Below are positions 1 through 5,874 of a stretch of 8,020 nt of DNA, piece after piece (position 1 is the first letter of the stretch; each line of letters begins with the position of its first letter). Made by a program: the position numbers and the translations under genes. Source of the DNA: JBHJHK01 sp050330975 (lineage in GTDB: Bacteria > Pseudomonadota > Gammaproteobacteria > Competibacterales > Competibacteraceae); NCBI GenBank assembly GCA_050330975.1, contig JBHJHK010000123.1, forward strand, positions 1 through 8,020, written 5' to 3'. The notes beneath the pieces are model-generated. The model saw nothing but the letters and a program-made list of their open reading frames with translations. It was not told the DNA's origin and made no database searches.

Positions 1-855
1 GCCCTGGCCCGCCACCGGGACGCCTGGCCGGGGGAGTTGGTCCTAACCCTGGCCGGCGACGAAGAGGTCATGGGTATCAGGGGCACCCAATACCTCATCG
101 ATCGCCACTCAGCCGCCAAAGGCGATGGGGTCATCTGCGCCGACGTCGGCGGCCCAGCCCACCTCCGGCTAGGGGAAAAGGGCATGATCTGGCTGGCCGT
201 GAGAGCAGCGGGCAAAATGGCCCACGGCGCCCACGTCCACCGGGGCATCAACGCCATCGACCGCCTGCGCCAGGCCATGGACGCCTTGGCGACGCTGCGC
301 CACTACCCCGTCACAACCCCCAAAGCAGCGGCGGATACCATGGCCCGGGCTCGAGTCCAACGGGCGGGCCGGGAGCCCCCAGAAGAAGCCACCATCCTCC
401 AGACCCTCACCGTCAACTTCGGCCGTATCGAAGGGGGGGAAACCGCCAACTTGGTGGCCGACCGCGCCACCGTCTACGTGGACATCCGCCTGCCCCTGGG
501 GGTGAGCGTCACCCAGATCGAAGGGGAAATCCACGCCCGCCTAGGGGCTATGGAAGGCATCGACGTGGAGGTGCTGCGCCGCTACGAACCCAGTTGGACC
601 GACCCGGCCGACCCCGTGGTCCAGGCGGTGGCCCACGCCAGCCAGGCCGTCTTGGATGCCCCACCCCTGGTGGATATGCGCATCGGCGCCTCCGACGCTC
701 GCCTCTATCGAGCTGCCGGCGTGCCCACGGTGGTCTGTGGCCCCACTCCCCACAACCTGGGGGCCCCCGATGAGTATTTGATCGTCGGGGAGTTACTGGC
801 CTTGGCCCAAATCTACGTCCTGGCGGCGTGGCAGTTCCTCAACGCCCCGGACTAA
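1..855 (+). CDS. M20 family metallopeptidase/deacylase, C-terminal part (5' end outside window)
   Basis: Partial gene, open from base 1 and ending in TAA; 284 residues are visible. M20 enzymes (ArgE/DapE/CPG2-like) are two-metal amidohydrolases that cleave N-acyl, N-carbamoyl or peptide bonds, usually in the cytoplasm. Residue 1 is the codon at base 1. The hallmark DEE lies at 20-22, with E21 the expected general base and E22 a metal ligand. D48 in the CADVGGP stretch is a likely further ligand. The GAHVHRGINAI segment (76-86) matches the conserved histidine motif of the dimerisation domain. GGETANLV (about 145-152) is the usual lid-domain strand. The C-terminal HNLGAPDE (251-258) carries the final metal-ligand histidine. 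The N-terminal HxD motif is missing because the gene starts before the window. No signal peptide can be judged. It converges with the amino-acid transporter/ureohydrolase operon, which suggests a role in related nitrogen metabolism, but the substrate cannot be read from sequence. The family call is firm. Confidence 0.92.
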   Translation, partial: ALARHRDAWPGELVLTLAGDEEVMGIRGTQYLIDRHSAAKGDGVICADVGGPAHLRLGEKGMIWLAVRAAGKMAHGAHVHRGINAIDRLRQAMDALATLRHYPVTTPKAAADTMARARVQRAGREPPEEATILQTLTVNFGRIEGGETANLVADRATVYVDIRLPLGVSVTQIEGEIHARLGAMEGIDVEVLRRYEPSWTDPADPVVQAVAHASQAVLDAPPLVDMRIGASDARLYRAAGVPTVVCGPTPHNLGAPDEYLIVGELLALAQIYVLAAWQFLNAPD

Positions 856-857
856 AC

Positions 858-891
858 CCATGGCCTGGGCTTGTGACGGCGTGGGCCTTGG
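858..891. terminator. possible weak bidirectional terminator hairpin between convergent genes
   Basis: The 41-bp gap between the two convergent stop codons holds an imperfect inverted repeat. CCATGGCC (858-865) pairs with GGCCTTGG (884-891) with one T-T mismatch, leaving an 18-nt loop. Short T-runs (TTT) follow on each strand. This is the expected place for a shared terminator, but the stem is short and the loop long. Confidence 0.3.
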
Positions 892-896
892 CAAGT

Positions 897-1829
897 TTAG
901 CCCCCCACCAAACCCTTGCGGTAGATCCACACCATGTAGAGCAGACGAAACAGCACATGGGCCGCCAGGGATGCCGTCTGGCCGGCGACGTCGTGGGGAG
1001 GACTCACGGTGCCAACGCTGCAACCCACCACGTTGAGACCCTCCAGGGCCCGCAATAGCGCCAAGCCCTCCCGGGGGCTGGCACCCCCCCAGGTGGGGGA
1101 GCACACCCCAGGGGCGGCGCCGGGGTCAAAAAAATCCATGTCGACGTTTAAATATACCGGCCGCTGGCCCAGGTCGGCCTTGATGGCCGCGGCCACGGCG
1201 GCGAAACCCCGCTGCCAGAGTTGGTCAAAGGTCACCACCTGATAGCCGTACTGGCGCCCCGCCTCGCACACCCCGGCCATAAAAGTGTTGCCTCGCATGC
1301 CGATCTGCCAGGAATGGCGGGCCTCCACCAGGCCTTCCTCCGCGGCACGGCTAAAGCTGGTGGCGGTGGTGACCCCGGGGACGGGATAGGCGTCGGTGTG
1401 GGCGTCGATGTGGACGGTGCACAAGTCCGAGTAATGGCCCTTGAGGGCCCGCAGCTCCGCCAGCGCCGTGGTGCCGTCCCCGGCGATGGTGGCTGGCACC
1501 GCGGCGGCGGCGGCGATGGCCGCCACCGCCGCCTCCATGGCCTGGAGGGCGGGCTCCACTTCGCCAGGGGTGAGGCGGACATCTCCCCCATCGATGGCCT
1601 TGAGAATCGCGAGGGGATCGTCGGCCGAGGGGGCTTCCTGGTCAAAGCGACGCATGAGGCGCGATTGATAGCGCACCGCCAAAGGGGCATCCCGGGCCCC
1701 CACCCGAAAGGGATGCCGGCCCCAGTCAAAGGGCAACCCCAGCACCACCGCCTGGGCATCCCCCACGGTGCGACGAAAGGGCAACCCCATAAAGGTCAAC
1801 GGCGGATGGGTATCCAATTCCAAAGCCAT
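897..1829 (-). CDS. Ureohydrolase (arginase/agmatinase) superfamily protein with degenerate active site
   Basis: A 310-residue protein, the usual length for agmatinase, guanidinobutyrase or formimidoylglutamase, collinear with E. coli SpeB from about residue 28 to the end. These enzymes use two Mn ions to hydrolyse guanidino or formimino groups. DAHTD (142-146) and DMDFFDP (230-236) supply five of the six usual ligands: D142, H144, D146, D230, D232. The other motifs differ. The GGDH motif reads AGDG (116-119), losing the sixth ligand; the HG pair of the proton-shuttle motif reads TA (155-156); and the late GxDxxE motif reads GCSVGT (269-274), losing the D and the guanidinium-binding E. An alanine-rich stretch (about 98-113) precedes AGDG. 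It starts 4 nt after the permease stop. The sequence GGTGAGG just upstream overlaps that stop (TGA at 1834-1836), suggesting translational coupling. It may be a repurposed hydrolase or a non-catalytic partner; agmatinase activity should not be assumed. Confidence 0.88.
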   Translation of the reverse strand: MALELDTHPPLTFMGLPFRRTVGDAQAVVLGLPFDWGRHPFRVGARDAPLAVRYQSRLMRRFDQEAPSADDPLAILKAIDGGDVRLTPGEVEPALQAMEAAVAAIAAAAAVPATIAGDGTTALAELRALKGHYSDLCTVHIDAHTDAYPVPGVTTATSFSRAAEEGLVEARHSWQIGMRGNTFMAGVCEAGRQYGYQVVTFDQLWQRGFAAVAAAIKADLGQRPVYLNVDMDFFDPGAAPGVCSPTWGGASPREGLALLRALEGLNVVGCSVGTVSPPHDVAGQTASLAAHVLFRLLYMVWIYRKGLVGG

Positions 1830-1833
1830 GTCC

Positions 1834-2502
1834 TCACCAGCGAGCTAGGCGATGCTCTAAATAACGGGTGGCCATGGTCAGGGGAAAGCAAATGACAAAG
1901 TAGACCACGGCGATGACGGTGAAAATCTCCAACGGGCGAAAGGTCGAGGCCTGGAGCTCCATCCCCCGGCGGGTGATCTCCCCCACCGCCAGATAAGAAG
2001 CCAGAGAAGAGTACTTGATGAGGATGACAAAGTTGGAGGCCAGGGGCGGCAGGATGGTGCGCACCGCCTGGGGCAGAACCACCCGGATAAAGGTCTGGGG
2101 AGCCGATAGCCCCAAAACCTGGGCCGCCTCCTTGTGGCCCTTGGGCACCGCCTGGATGCCGGCCCGGAACACCTCGGCGATAAACGCTGAGGAATACACC
2201 GACAAGCCCACCACCACGGCGGTGAAGGCCTCCACTCGCAGCCCGCTCAAAATGGGAATCACGTAGTACCACCACAACAGCTGTACCAGGATGGGGGTAT
2301 TGCGAATCACTTCCCCAAAGCTGCTGGCCACCAGGCGCACCGCCGCCAGGCGCGACAACGACATCAGGGCCACCACAAGGCCCCCCAAGGTGGCCATTAA
2401 CAAGGCCACCCCGGAAATGGCCAAGGTGTAGTAGAGGCCGGCCAACAAGAAATCCCGGTTGGCCCACACCACATCAAAGCGAAATTGATAGTCCATGGCC
2501 AC
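1834..2502 (-). CDS. Polar amino-acid ABC transporter permease (HisM/GlnP type)
   Basis: Inner-membrane permease of 222 residues, typical for the His/Glu/Gln/Arg/opine transporter group. Predicted membrane segments lie near 20-46, 68-88, 93-112, 150-168 and 193-213. The cytoplasmic EAA loop that docks on the ATPase is clear: EAAQVLGL (125-132) followed by the conserved R140, P144 and Q145. The RNTPILVQLLWWYY block (67-80) is a family hallmark. The start is uncertain. GTG at 2502 and ATG at 2496 are in frame and only two codons apart, and neither has a strong Shine-Dalgarno sequence, so translation may depend on the upstream gene. It is the only permease in the operon, so it probably works as a homodimer, or with a second permease encoded elsewhere. 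It follows the binding-protein gene by 44 nt and is almost fused to the downstream ureohydrolase gene. Family call firm; substrate unknown. Confidence 0.95.
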   Translation of the reverse strand: MAMDYQFRFDVVWANRDFLLAGLYYTLAISGVALLMATLGGLVVALMSLSRLAAVRLVASSFGEVIRNTPILVQLLWWYYVIPILSGLRVEAFTAVVVGLSVYSSAFIAEVFRAGIQAVPKGHKEAAQVLGLSAPQTFIRVVLPQAVRTILPPLASNFVILIKYSSLASYLAVGEITRRGMELQASTFRPLEIFTVIAVVYFVICFPLTMATRYLEHRLARW

Positions 2503-2520
2503 AAGGGGGACCGTGCCGCC

Positions 2521-2536
2521 CCCCCGGAGCAGGGGG
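2521..2536 (-). other. possible intercistronic hairpin between binding-protein and permease genes
   Basis: On the mRNA strand, CCCCC (2536-2532) can pair with GGGGG (2525-2521) around a 6-nt loop, just after the tandem stops TGA-TAA (2549-2544) of the binding-protein gene. In binding-protein operons, hairpins here often protect the upstream message so that the binding protein is made in excess. No T-run follows, so full termination is unlikely. The stem is only five pairs, so this is tentative. Confidence 0.3.
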
Positions 2537-2546
2537 AGTTAGGTTA

Positions 2547-3365
2547 TCAGGGGGCGACGATGGGTCCCAAGTTGTGCTTGGCGGCGTATTGGGCCAAACG
2601 GCCGTCGCGCTTGATGGTGTCGACGAACAAATTGACCCAACCGAGCCAAATGGGGTCGCCGTGGGGCACCACATAGGCATAGGGGGTGAGACCCACCACC
2701 TCTTCGGGCTCGATCACCTGGACCCAGTCGAAGTTCTCTTGCAGTTTCAACACCGTGGGCCAGTCGGTCATCATGATGTCGGCGTTGCCGGTGACCACTT
2801 CCCCCTCCCGGGTCGCAGGGGGGGCGATGGGCTTGACCGTGGCCTCGTCCAGGAGCGCCTCCATCACCGTTTGTACATAGCTCCCCAGGGAAACCACCAC
2901 CACATGGCCCTCTTGGTCGATGTCGGACCATTGGCTGATGGGGCCGCCCTTCTTCGCCACCCCGTAGATGCTGGTGACCAAGTAGGGGTCGCTAAAGGCC
3001 ACCGCCTGGGCCCGCTTGAGGGTGGCGCCCACCCCGAACATGCCGATCTCGCACTTGTCGGCCTGGAGGTCGGCGATAAAAGTGGCGAAGTTGGTCTCGA
3101 CGATTTGGAGCTCTACCCCCAACTCCTTGGCCAGTTCTTGGGCCAAATCGGCGTCGAGGCCGACGATTTCCCCGCTGGCGGGGTCTCGATAGGAAATGGA
3201 GTAGTAGCTGGTGTACTGGCACACCCGCACCACGCCGCTTTTGGTGACCTGATAGAGGCGGGAGTCCTGGGCCTGGGCGGCGGGGGTCGTCAGCAGCCCC
3301 GAGAGAGCGCTCAGGGTGACGAGGAGGGCGGCACCGAGGCGGGGGAGGGTGAAAGGATGGGACAT
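2547..3365 (-). CDS. Periplasmic amino-acid-binding protein of ABC transporter (SBP family 3)
   Basis: A 272-residue solute receptor for the importer encoded with it. The ATG at 3365 is preferred. It opens a clean Sec signal peptide (MSHPFTLPRL, hydrophobic core, then TTPAAQAQ), and GGAG (3374-3377) sits 8 nt upstream. An earlier in-frame ATG at 3410 would add 15 polar residues ahead of the signal and overlap the ATPase gene. Cleavage is expected after AAQA (about residue 32). There is no lipobox cysteine, so the product is free in the periplasm. Family features follow: a VVRVCQ strand, GEIVGLDADLAQELAKELG (65-83), and the ligand-binding segment TLKRAQAVAFSDPY (115-128), whose R118 should hold the substrate carboxylate. 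The NADIMMTDWP stretch (194-203) offers D196 and D201, the usual place of the residue that contacts the alpha-amino group. An amino-acid-type ligand is therefore likely, but which one is not readable. The gene ends in tandem stops TGA TAA. Confidence 0.94.
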   Translation of the reverse strand: MSHPFTLPRLGAALLVTLSALSGLLTTPAAQAQDSRLYQVTKSGVVRVCQYTSYYSISYRDPASGEIVGLDADLAQELAKELGVELQIVETNFATFIADLQADKCEIGMFGVGATLKRAQAVAFSDPYLVTSIYGVAKKGGPISQWSDIDQEGHVVVVSLGSYVQTVMEALLDEATVKPIAPPATREGEVVTGNADIMMTDWPTVLKLQENFDWVQVIEPEEVVGLTPYAYVVPHGDPIWLGWVNLFVDTIKRDGRLAQYAAKHNLGPIVAP

Positions 3366-3373
3366 GGCAGGGT

Positions 3374-3377
3374 CTCC
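3374..3377 (-). promoter_or_regulatory. ribosome binding site deciding the binding-protein start
   Basis: GGAG on the minus strand, 8 nt before the ATG at 3365. It supports that start over the in-frame ATG at 3410, and it lies in the 34-nt gap after the ATPase stop. Confidence 0.6.
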
Positions 3378-3399
3378 GTGGTCGGCTGGAGGGGTTGGT

Positions 3400-4167
3400 T
3401 CAGTCTTCAAACTTGGCCAAAAAGCGCTGGGCCCGCTCGGTTTGGGGGGCGGTGAAAAAGTCTCGGGGGGCGCCCTGTTCGACGATGCGCCCCTCGTCCA
3501 TGTAGATCACCCGATCCGCCACCCGGCGGGCAAAGCCCATCTCGTGGGTGACACAGGCCATGGTCATCCCCTCGGCGGCTAGGTCCTTCATCACCTGGAG
3601 GACTTCTCGCTTGAGCTCGGGGTCTAGGGCCGAGGTGGCTTCGTCGAACAGCATCACCTTGGGGTTCATGGCCAAGGCCCTGGCGATGGCCACCCGTTGC
3701 TGCTGCCCCCCCGACAGGCTCTTGGGGTAGACGTCCCGCTTGTCGGCCAACCCCACCTTGTCGAGCAACCCTTCGGCCTCTTGGATCGCCCTATCCCGGG
3801 GCAGCTTGCGCACCAAAATGGGCGCCTCAATGAGGTTTTCCAGAGCGGTGCGGTGGGGCCAGAGGTTGAAGTGCTGGAACACCATGCCGATCTCCCGGCG
3901 CACGGCCCGGGCGTTTTGCCGGGTGGCACGGTCAACCCGGGGGGCGTTGATCACCTTGCCCTCCATCTCCACCACACCGTCGCTCACGGCTTCCAATAGC
4001 GCTAGACAGCGCAGCAAAGTGGTCTTGCCAGAGCCCGATGCCCCGACGATGCACAGTACCTCGCCGTTGCCGATGGTGAGATCCACTCCACGGAGGACCA
4101 TCAGGGGGCCAAAGGCCTTGTGGACGCCCCGGGCACTGAGGACCGGGGCTGGGGCGACCGTTGCCAC
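3400..4167 (-). CDS. Polar amino-acid ABC transporter ATP-binding protein (GlnQ/HisP type)
   Basis: A 255-residue ATPase that powers the importer on the cytoplasmic face of the inner membrane. All nucleotide-binding motifs are intact: Walker A GASGSGKT (42-49), Q-loop Q98 in GMVFQHFNLWPH, signature LSGGQQQR (151-158), Walker B VMLFDEA (171-177, catalytic E176), D-loop SALD (179-182) and switch H208 in VTHEMGFAR. The FNLWPHRT and THEMGFAR wording is typical of the polar amino-acid family. The start is GTG at 4167, supported by GGAGG (4177-4181) 9 nt upstream. It is the first gene of a minus-strand operon that continues with the binding protein, the permease and the ureohydrolase-fold protein. 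Its promoter should lie in the divergent region to the right. The three transporter genes and their order make the assignment secure; substrate specificity rests with the binding protein. Confidence 0.97.
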   Translation of the reverse strand: MATVAPAPVLSARGVHKAFGPLMVLRGVDLTIGNGEVLCIVGASGSGKTTLLRCLALLEAVSDGVVEMEGKVINAPRVDRATRQNARAVRREIGMVFQHFNLWPHRTALENLIEAPILVRKLPRDRAIQEAEGLLDKVGLADKRDVYPKSLSGGQQQRVAIARALAMNPKVMLFDEATSALDPELKREVLQVMKDLAAEGMTMACVTHEMGFARRVADRVIYMDEGRIVEQGAPRDFFTAPQTERAQRFLAKFED

Positions 4168-4344
4168 GAAGGGTGGCCTCCAGAAGAAAGTGAGGGCTTG
4201 CCATGAGTGTAGACAAGTTCCGTGCCGCTAGCCATTTCCCCACAATGGCTGAGGGAACGATGCCCCGGGTGCGGCAAGTCCTGGCGAGCCCTTGGGTTCC
4301 ACCGCTAGGCTGGTGGGGTATCTTGCAGAGCCCGGAGCCGCACC
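4168..4344. promoter_or_regulatory. divergent intergenic control region (transporter operon / M28 peptidase)
   Basis: This 177-bp gap separates two divergent transcription units and must carry the operon promoter and probably that of the peptidase. It contains the ATPase ribosome binding site (GGAGG, 4177-4181, minus) and that of the peptidase (GGAG, 4334-4337, plus, 7 nt before ATG). A perfect inverted repeat lies in the middle. A TACACT hexamer on the minus strand (about 4214-4209) resembles a -10 box, but no good -35 stands 16-18 nt upstream, so I do not assign a promoter position. Confidence 0.55.
4230..4250. promoter_or_regulatory. inverted repeat, candidate regulator-binding site
   Basis: AGCCATT (4230-4236), a 7-nt spacer TCCCCAC, then AATGGCT (4244-4250). 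The seven-base arms match perfectly, giving a 21-bp dyad. Its place between divergent genes and the half-site spacing of about one helical turn fit a dimeric repressor or activator. It could also form a hairpin in a leader transcript. Chance cannot be excluded for 7-bp arms. Confidence 0.4.
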
Positions 4345-5598
4345 ATGAGTCAGCATTCCCCGTCGACCATCCTCGCCCGTATCCTCTCCAGCCGCGACCA
4401 CCACGACCTGTTCCACGACCTGTGTCGCTGCGGCGGCCGGTTGACCCAGTCCCCCGGGGAACTGGCGGCCCGGGGGTTGTTGGAGAACTGGCTCACCGCC
4501 CGGGGTTTTGCCGTGGCCCGGGTCCCCTTTCGCTTCCCCGGCTGGCGCTTGCAACACCACGCCCTGGCCCTGGAAGCCCCGGGGGAAACCCTGCCGGCCT
4601 GGCCGTTGGTGGGCAGCTCCAGCGGTGATCTGACCTTGCCGGTGGTGGACGTGGGCCGGGGTACGGCGGCGGACTTCGAGCGGGTGGGGGCGGTGTTGCC
4701 CGGAGCCTTGGCACTGGTGCGCCACGAGTACATGTTCGCCCCAGATACCATCCACCGCCGCCACAAGGTGGCCGAGGCCAGGGCCCGGGGGGCGGCGGCC
4801 TTGGCCGTGGCCGGCCCGTTGCCGGGACAAGTGCCCCTGGCGGGGGCCATCGGCGGCGGCGAGGGGACCTTGCCCGGGGTGGCCGTGGCCTTGGAGGGGG
4901 GGCGACGTCTGGCCCAGGCGGCCAGGGCTGGCGAAAAGGTCCACCTGACCATCGCCGCCGAGACGCCGCCGTTTGAGGCCTACAACCTGGTGGTGTATAT
5001 CGGGGGCCAAGGACCAGAACGGGTGGTGTTGAGCGCCCACCTAGACGGCCACGCCTTTGGTGAGAGCGCCATGGACAACGCCTCGGGGGTGGCGGCCGCC
5101 CTGGGGGCTTTTGCCGCCTTGGCCCCGGAGGTGGCCCACTGGCGGCGGGGGGTGCGACTGTGTCTATTCACCGCCGAGGAATGGGGATTGACGGGCTCGG
5201 CCCGCTACTTGGAAACCCTGGGCGCCGCCGAGCGCCAACACCTAGTGCTGAACGTCAATTTGGACTCGGTGGCGGGCTCTCCCCACCTCACGGTTCTCAC
5301 CAGTGGCTTTGCCCAGTTGGGGCCCTTTCTCCGAGGAGCCTGTGAACCCATGGGTATCCCCCTGGGGGTCTATGAACCCCCCATGGCCAACTCCGACCAC
5401 ATCAACTTCGCCCGCCACGGCATCCCCGCCGCCCGCTTGGTGGCGGGATTTGACCGCTTGGATAGCGATTTGCGCTTCGTCCTCACCGCCGCCGACACCC
5501 GGGATAAGGTGCCTTTGGGGGAACTCACCCAGGCGGCGTTGGCGGCGGCGGCCATGGTGGTCCAGGGGGCTACGGCGGCGGCGTTGCCCGCCGCCTAG
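4345..5598 (+). CDS. M28 family zinc peptidase with PA-like domain, cytoplasmic, one zinc ligand altered
   Basis: A 417-residue protein with no signal peptide or membrane segment, so probably cytoplasmic. M28 enzymes are co-catalytic two-zinc aminopeptidases or carboxypeptidases. The N-terminal helical part (about 1-60) precedes a PA-like insert (about 95-190, including KVAEARARGAAALAVAG), and the catalytic core resumes near 212. Visible core residues are H232 and D234 in SAHLDGH, D244 in AMDNASG (bridging ligand), E278 (general base) and E279 (ligand) in FTAEEWGLTGS, and D307 in NLDS. SDHINFARHGIPA (350-362) is also standard. The final ligand, normally the His of the YHTxxDT motif, is replaced: the segment reads VLTAADTRDKV (379-389), with L380 at that place. 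The ATG is supported by GGAG 7 nt upstream. It is transcribed away from the amino-acid importer, which suggests peptide or acyl-amino-acid turnover. Family call firm; activity and substrate uncertain. Confidence 0.92.
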   Translation: MSQHSPSTILARILSSRDHHDLFHDLCRCGGRLTQSPGELAARGLLENWLTARGFAVARVPFRFPGWRLQHHALALEAPGETLPAWPLVGSSSGDLTLPVVDVGRGTAADFERVGAVLPGALALVRHEYMFAPDTIHRRHKVAEARARGAAALAVAGPLPGQVPLAGAIGGGEGTLPGVAVALEGGRRLAQAARAGEKVHLTIAAETPPFEAYNLVVYIGGQGPERVVLSAHLDGHAFGESAMDNASGVAAALGAFAALAPEVAHWRRGVRLCLFTAEEWGLTGSARYLETLGAAERQHLVLNVNLDSVAGSPHLTVLTSGFAQLGPFLRGACEPMGIPLGVYEPPMANSDHINFARHGIPAARLVAGFDRLDSDLRFVLTAADTRDKVPLGELTQAALAAAAMVVQGATAAALPAA

Positions 5599-5612
5599 CA
5601 CCGCCGGCGGTG
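5599..5612 (+). terminator. palindrome directly after the M28 stop, possible weak terminator
   Basis: CACCGCCGGCGGTG is a perfect 14-base palindrome that begins at the base after the TAG stop. As RNA it folds to CACCG-CCGG-CGGTG. It is followed by TGTTGCC rather than a T-run, so intrinsic termination would be inefficient; it may instead stabilise the 3' end. Confidence 0.35.
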
Positions 5613-5874
5613 TGTTGCCGGAGTCTGGGCGCACCATTGGGGTCTGTGCCCCATGGGGAAAGTGAAGTACTGCCCTTGTGAACCTCTGGGTCAGGAGCGG
5701 GAACCCACAGCATGGGAAAAAAGCCGGGGTGGCAGGGAGGCCGCTGACTGGGGGCGTCTAGCCCTCCCGCCCGGGGTGGTGTTCAAGGTGGCGATGAGCC
5801 ACTCATCCCAGGCGGGTCGAGCTAGCGCTTCGATGGATCAACGATGCTCCAATCGACCATAGAGGAACACCGCG
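5613..5874 (+). other. gene-free leader region with several potential hairpins
   Basis: I see no credible gene in the 276 bp between the M28 stop and the next start, but it is rich in pairing. Hairpin A: CCA-TGGGG (5634-5642, one bulged T) with CCCCATGG (5649-5656), 8 pairs, 6-nt loop. Hairpin B: CTCTGGGT (5684-5691) with ACCCACAG (5703-5710), 7 pairs and one C-C mismatch, 11-nt loop. Hairpin C: GGGAGG (5735-5740) and GCTGAC (5743-5748) with GTC-t-AGC (5756-5762) and CCTCCC (5763-5768), 12 pairs with small bulges, 7-nt loop. Hairpin D: TCGATGG (5830-5836) with CC-a-ATCGA (5849-5856), just before the ribosome binding site. A short dyad lies at 5793-5807. No known riboswitch class was recognised. 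The promoter of the next gene should be here, but I cannot place it. Confidence 0.45.
5793..5807. promoter_or_regulatory. short dyad, candidate operator upstream of the secreted-protein gene
   Basis: GATGAG-CCA-CTCATC: perfect 6-bp arms around a 3-bp centre, 68 bp before the start codon. The position suits an operator, or a small hairpin in the transcript. Arms this short can arise by chance. Confidence 0.25.

Noticed and set aside
1796..2467. A 223-codon minus-strand frame overlapping the permease gene in another register.
   Set aside because: Its translation is Gly/Pro/His-rich without domains, while the other frame is a textbook permease with the EAA loop.
3366..3410. Upstream in-frame start at 3410 for the binding protein.
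   Set aside because: It would place 15 polar residues before the signal peptide and overlap the ATPase gene, whereas the ATG at 3365 has a well-spaced GGAG.
2574..3455. Long open frame (293 codons) on the plus strand opposite the binding-protein gene.
   Set aside because: It lies antisense to a well-supported family member, has no recognisable domain, and is the usual by-product of high GC. The same applies to plus-strand frames at 1221-1895 and 7276-7950 and the minus-strand frame at 4228-5040.
4321..4344. TATCTT (about 4318-4323) as a -10 box for the M28 gene.
   Set aside because: No acceptable -35 hexamer at 16-18 nt; the nearest TTGGGT is 21 nt away and the match is weak.
5689..5702. 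GTCAGGAGCGGG resembles part of the cobalamin riboswitch B12 box.
   Set aside because: The match is only about seven bases, the rest of the box (ACCTGCC) is absent, and none of the upstream cobalamin aptamer core elements are present.
5675..5720. Similarity to the bacterial signal recognition particle RNA apical region (GTGAACC, GGGTCAGG, then AGCA).
   Set aside because: The diagnostic GGAA tetraloop closed by its short stem is not formed: the sequence between CAGG and AGCA does not pair as required, and this part is normally near invariant.
5653..5862. Small 69-codon frame before the secreted-protein gene.
   Set aside because: No ribosome binding site, no protein-like composition, and it runs through the strongest predicted hairpins; more likely leader sequence.
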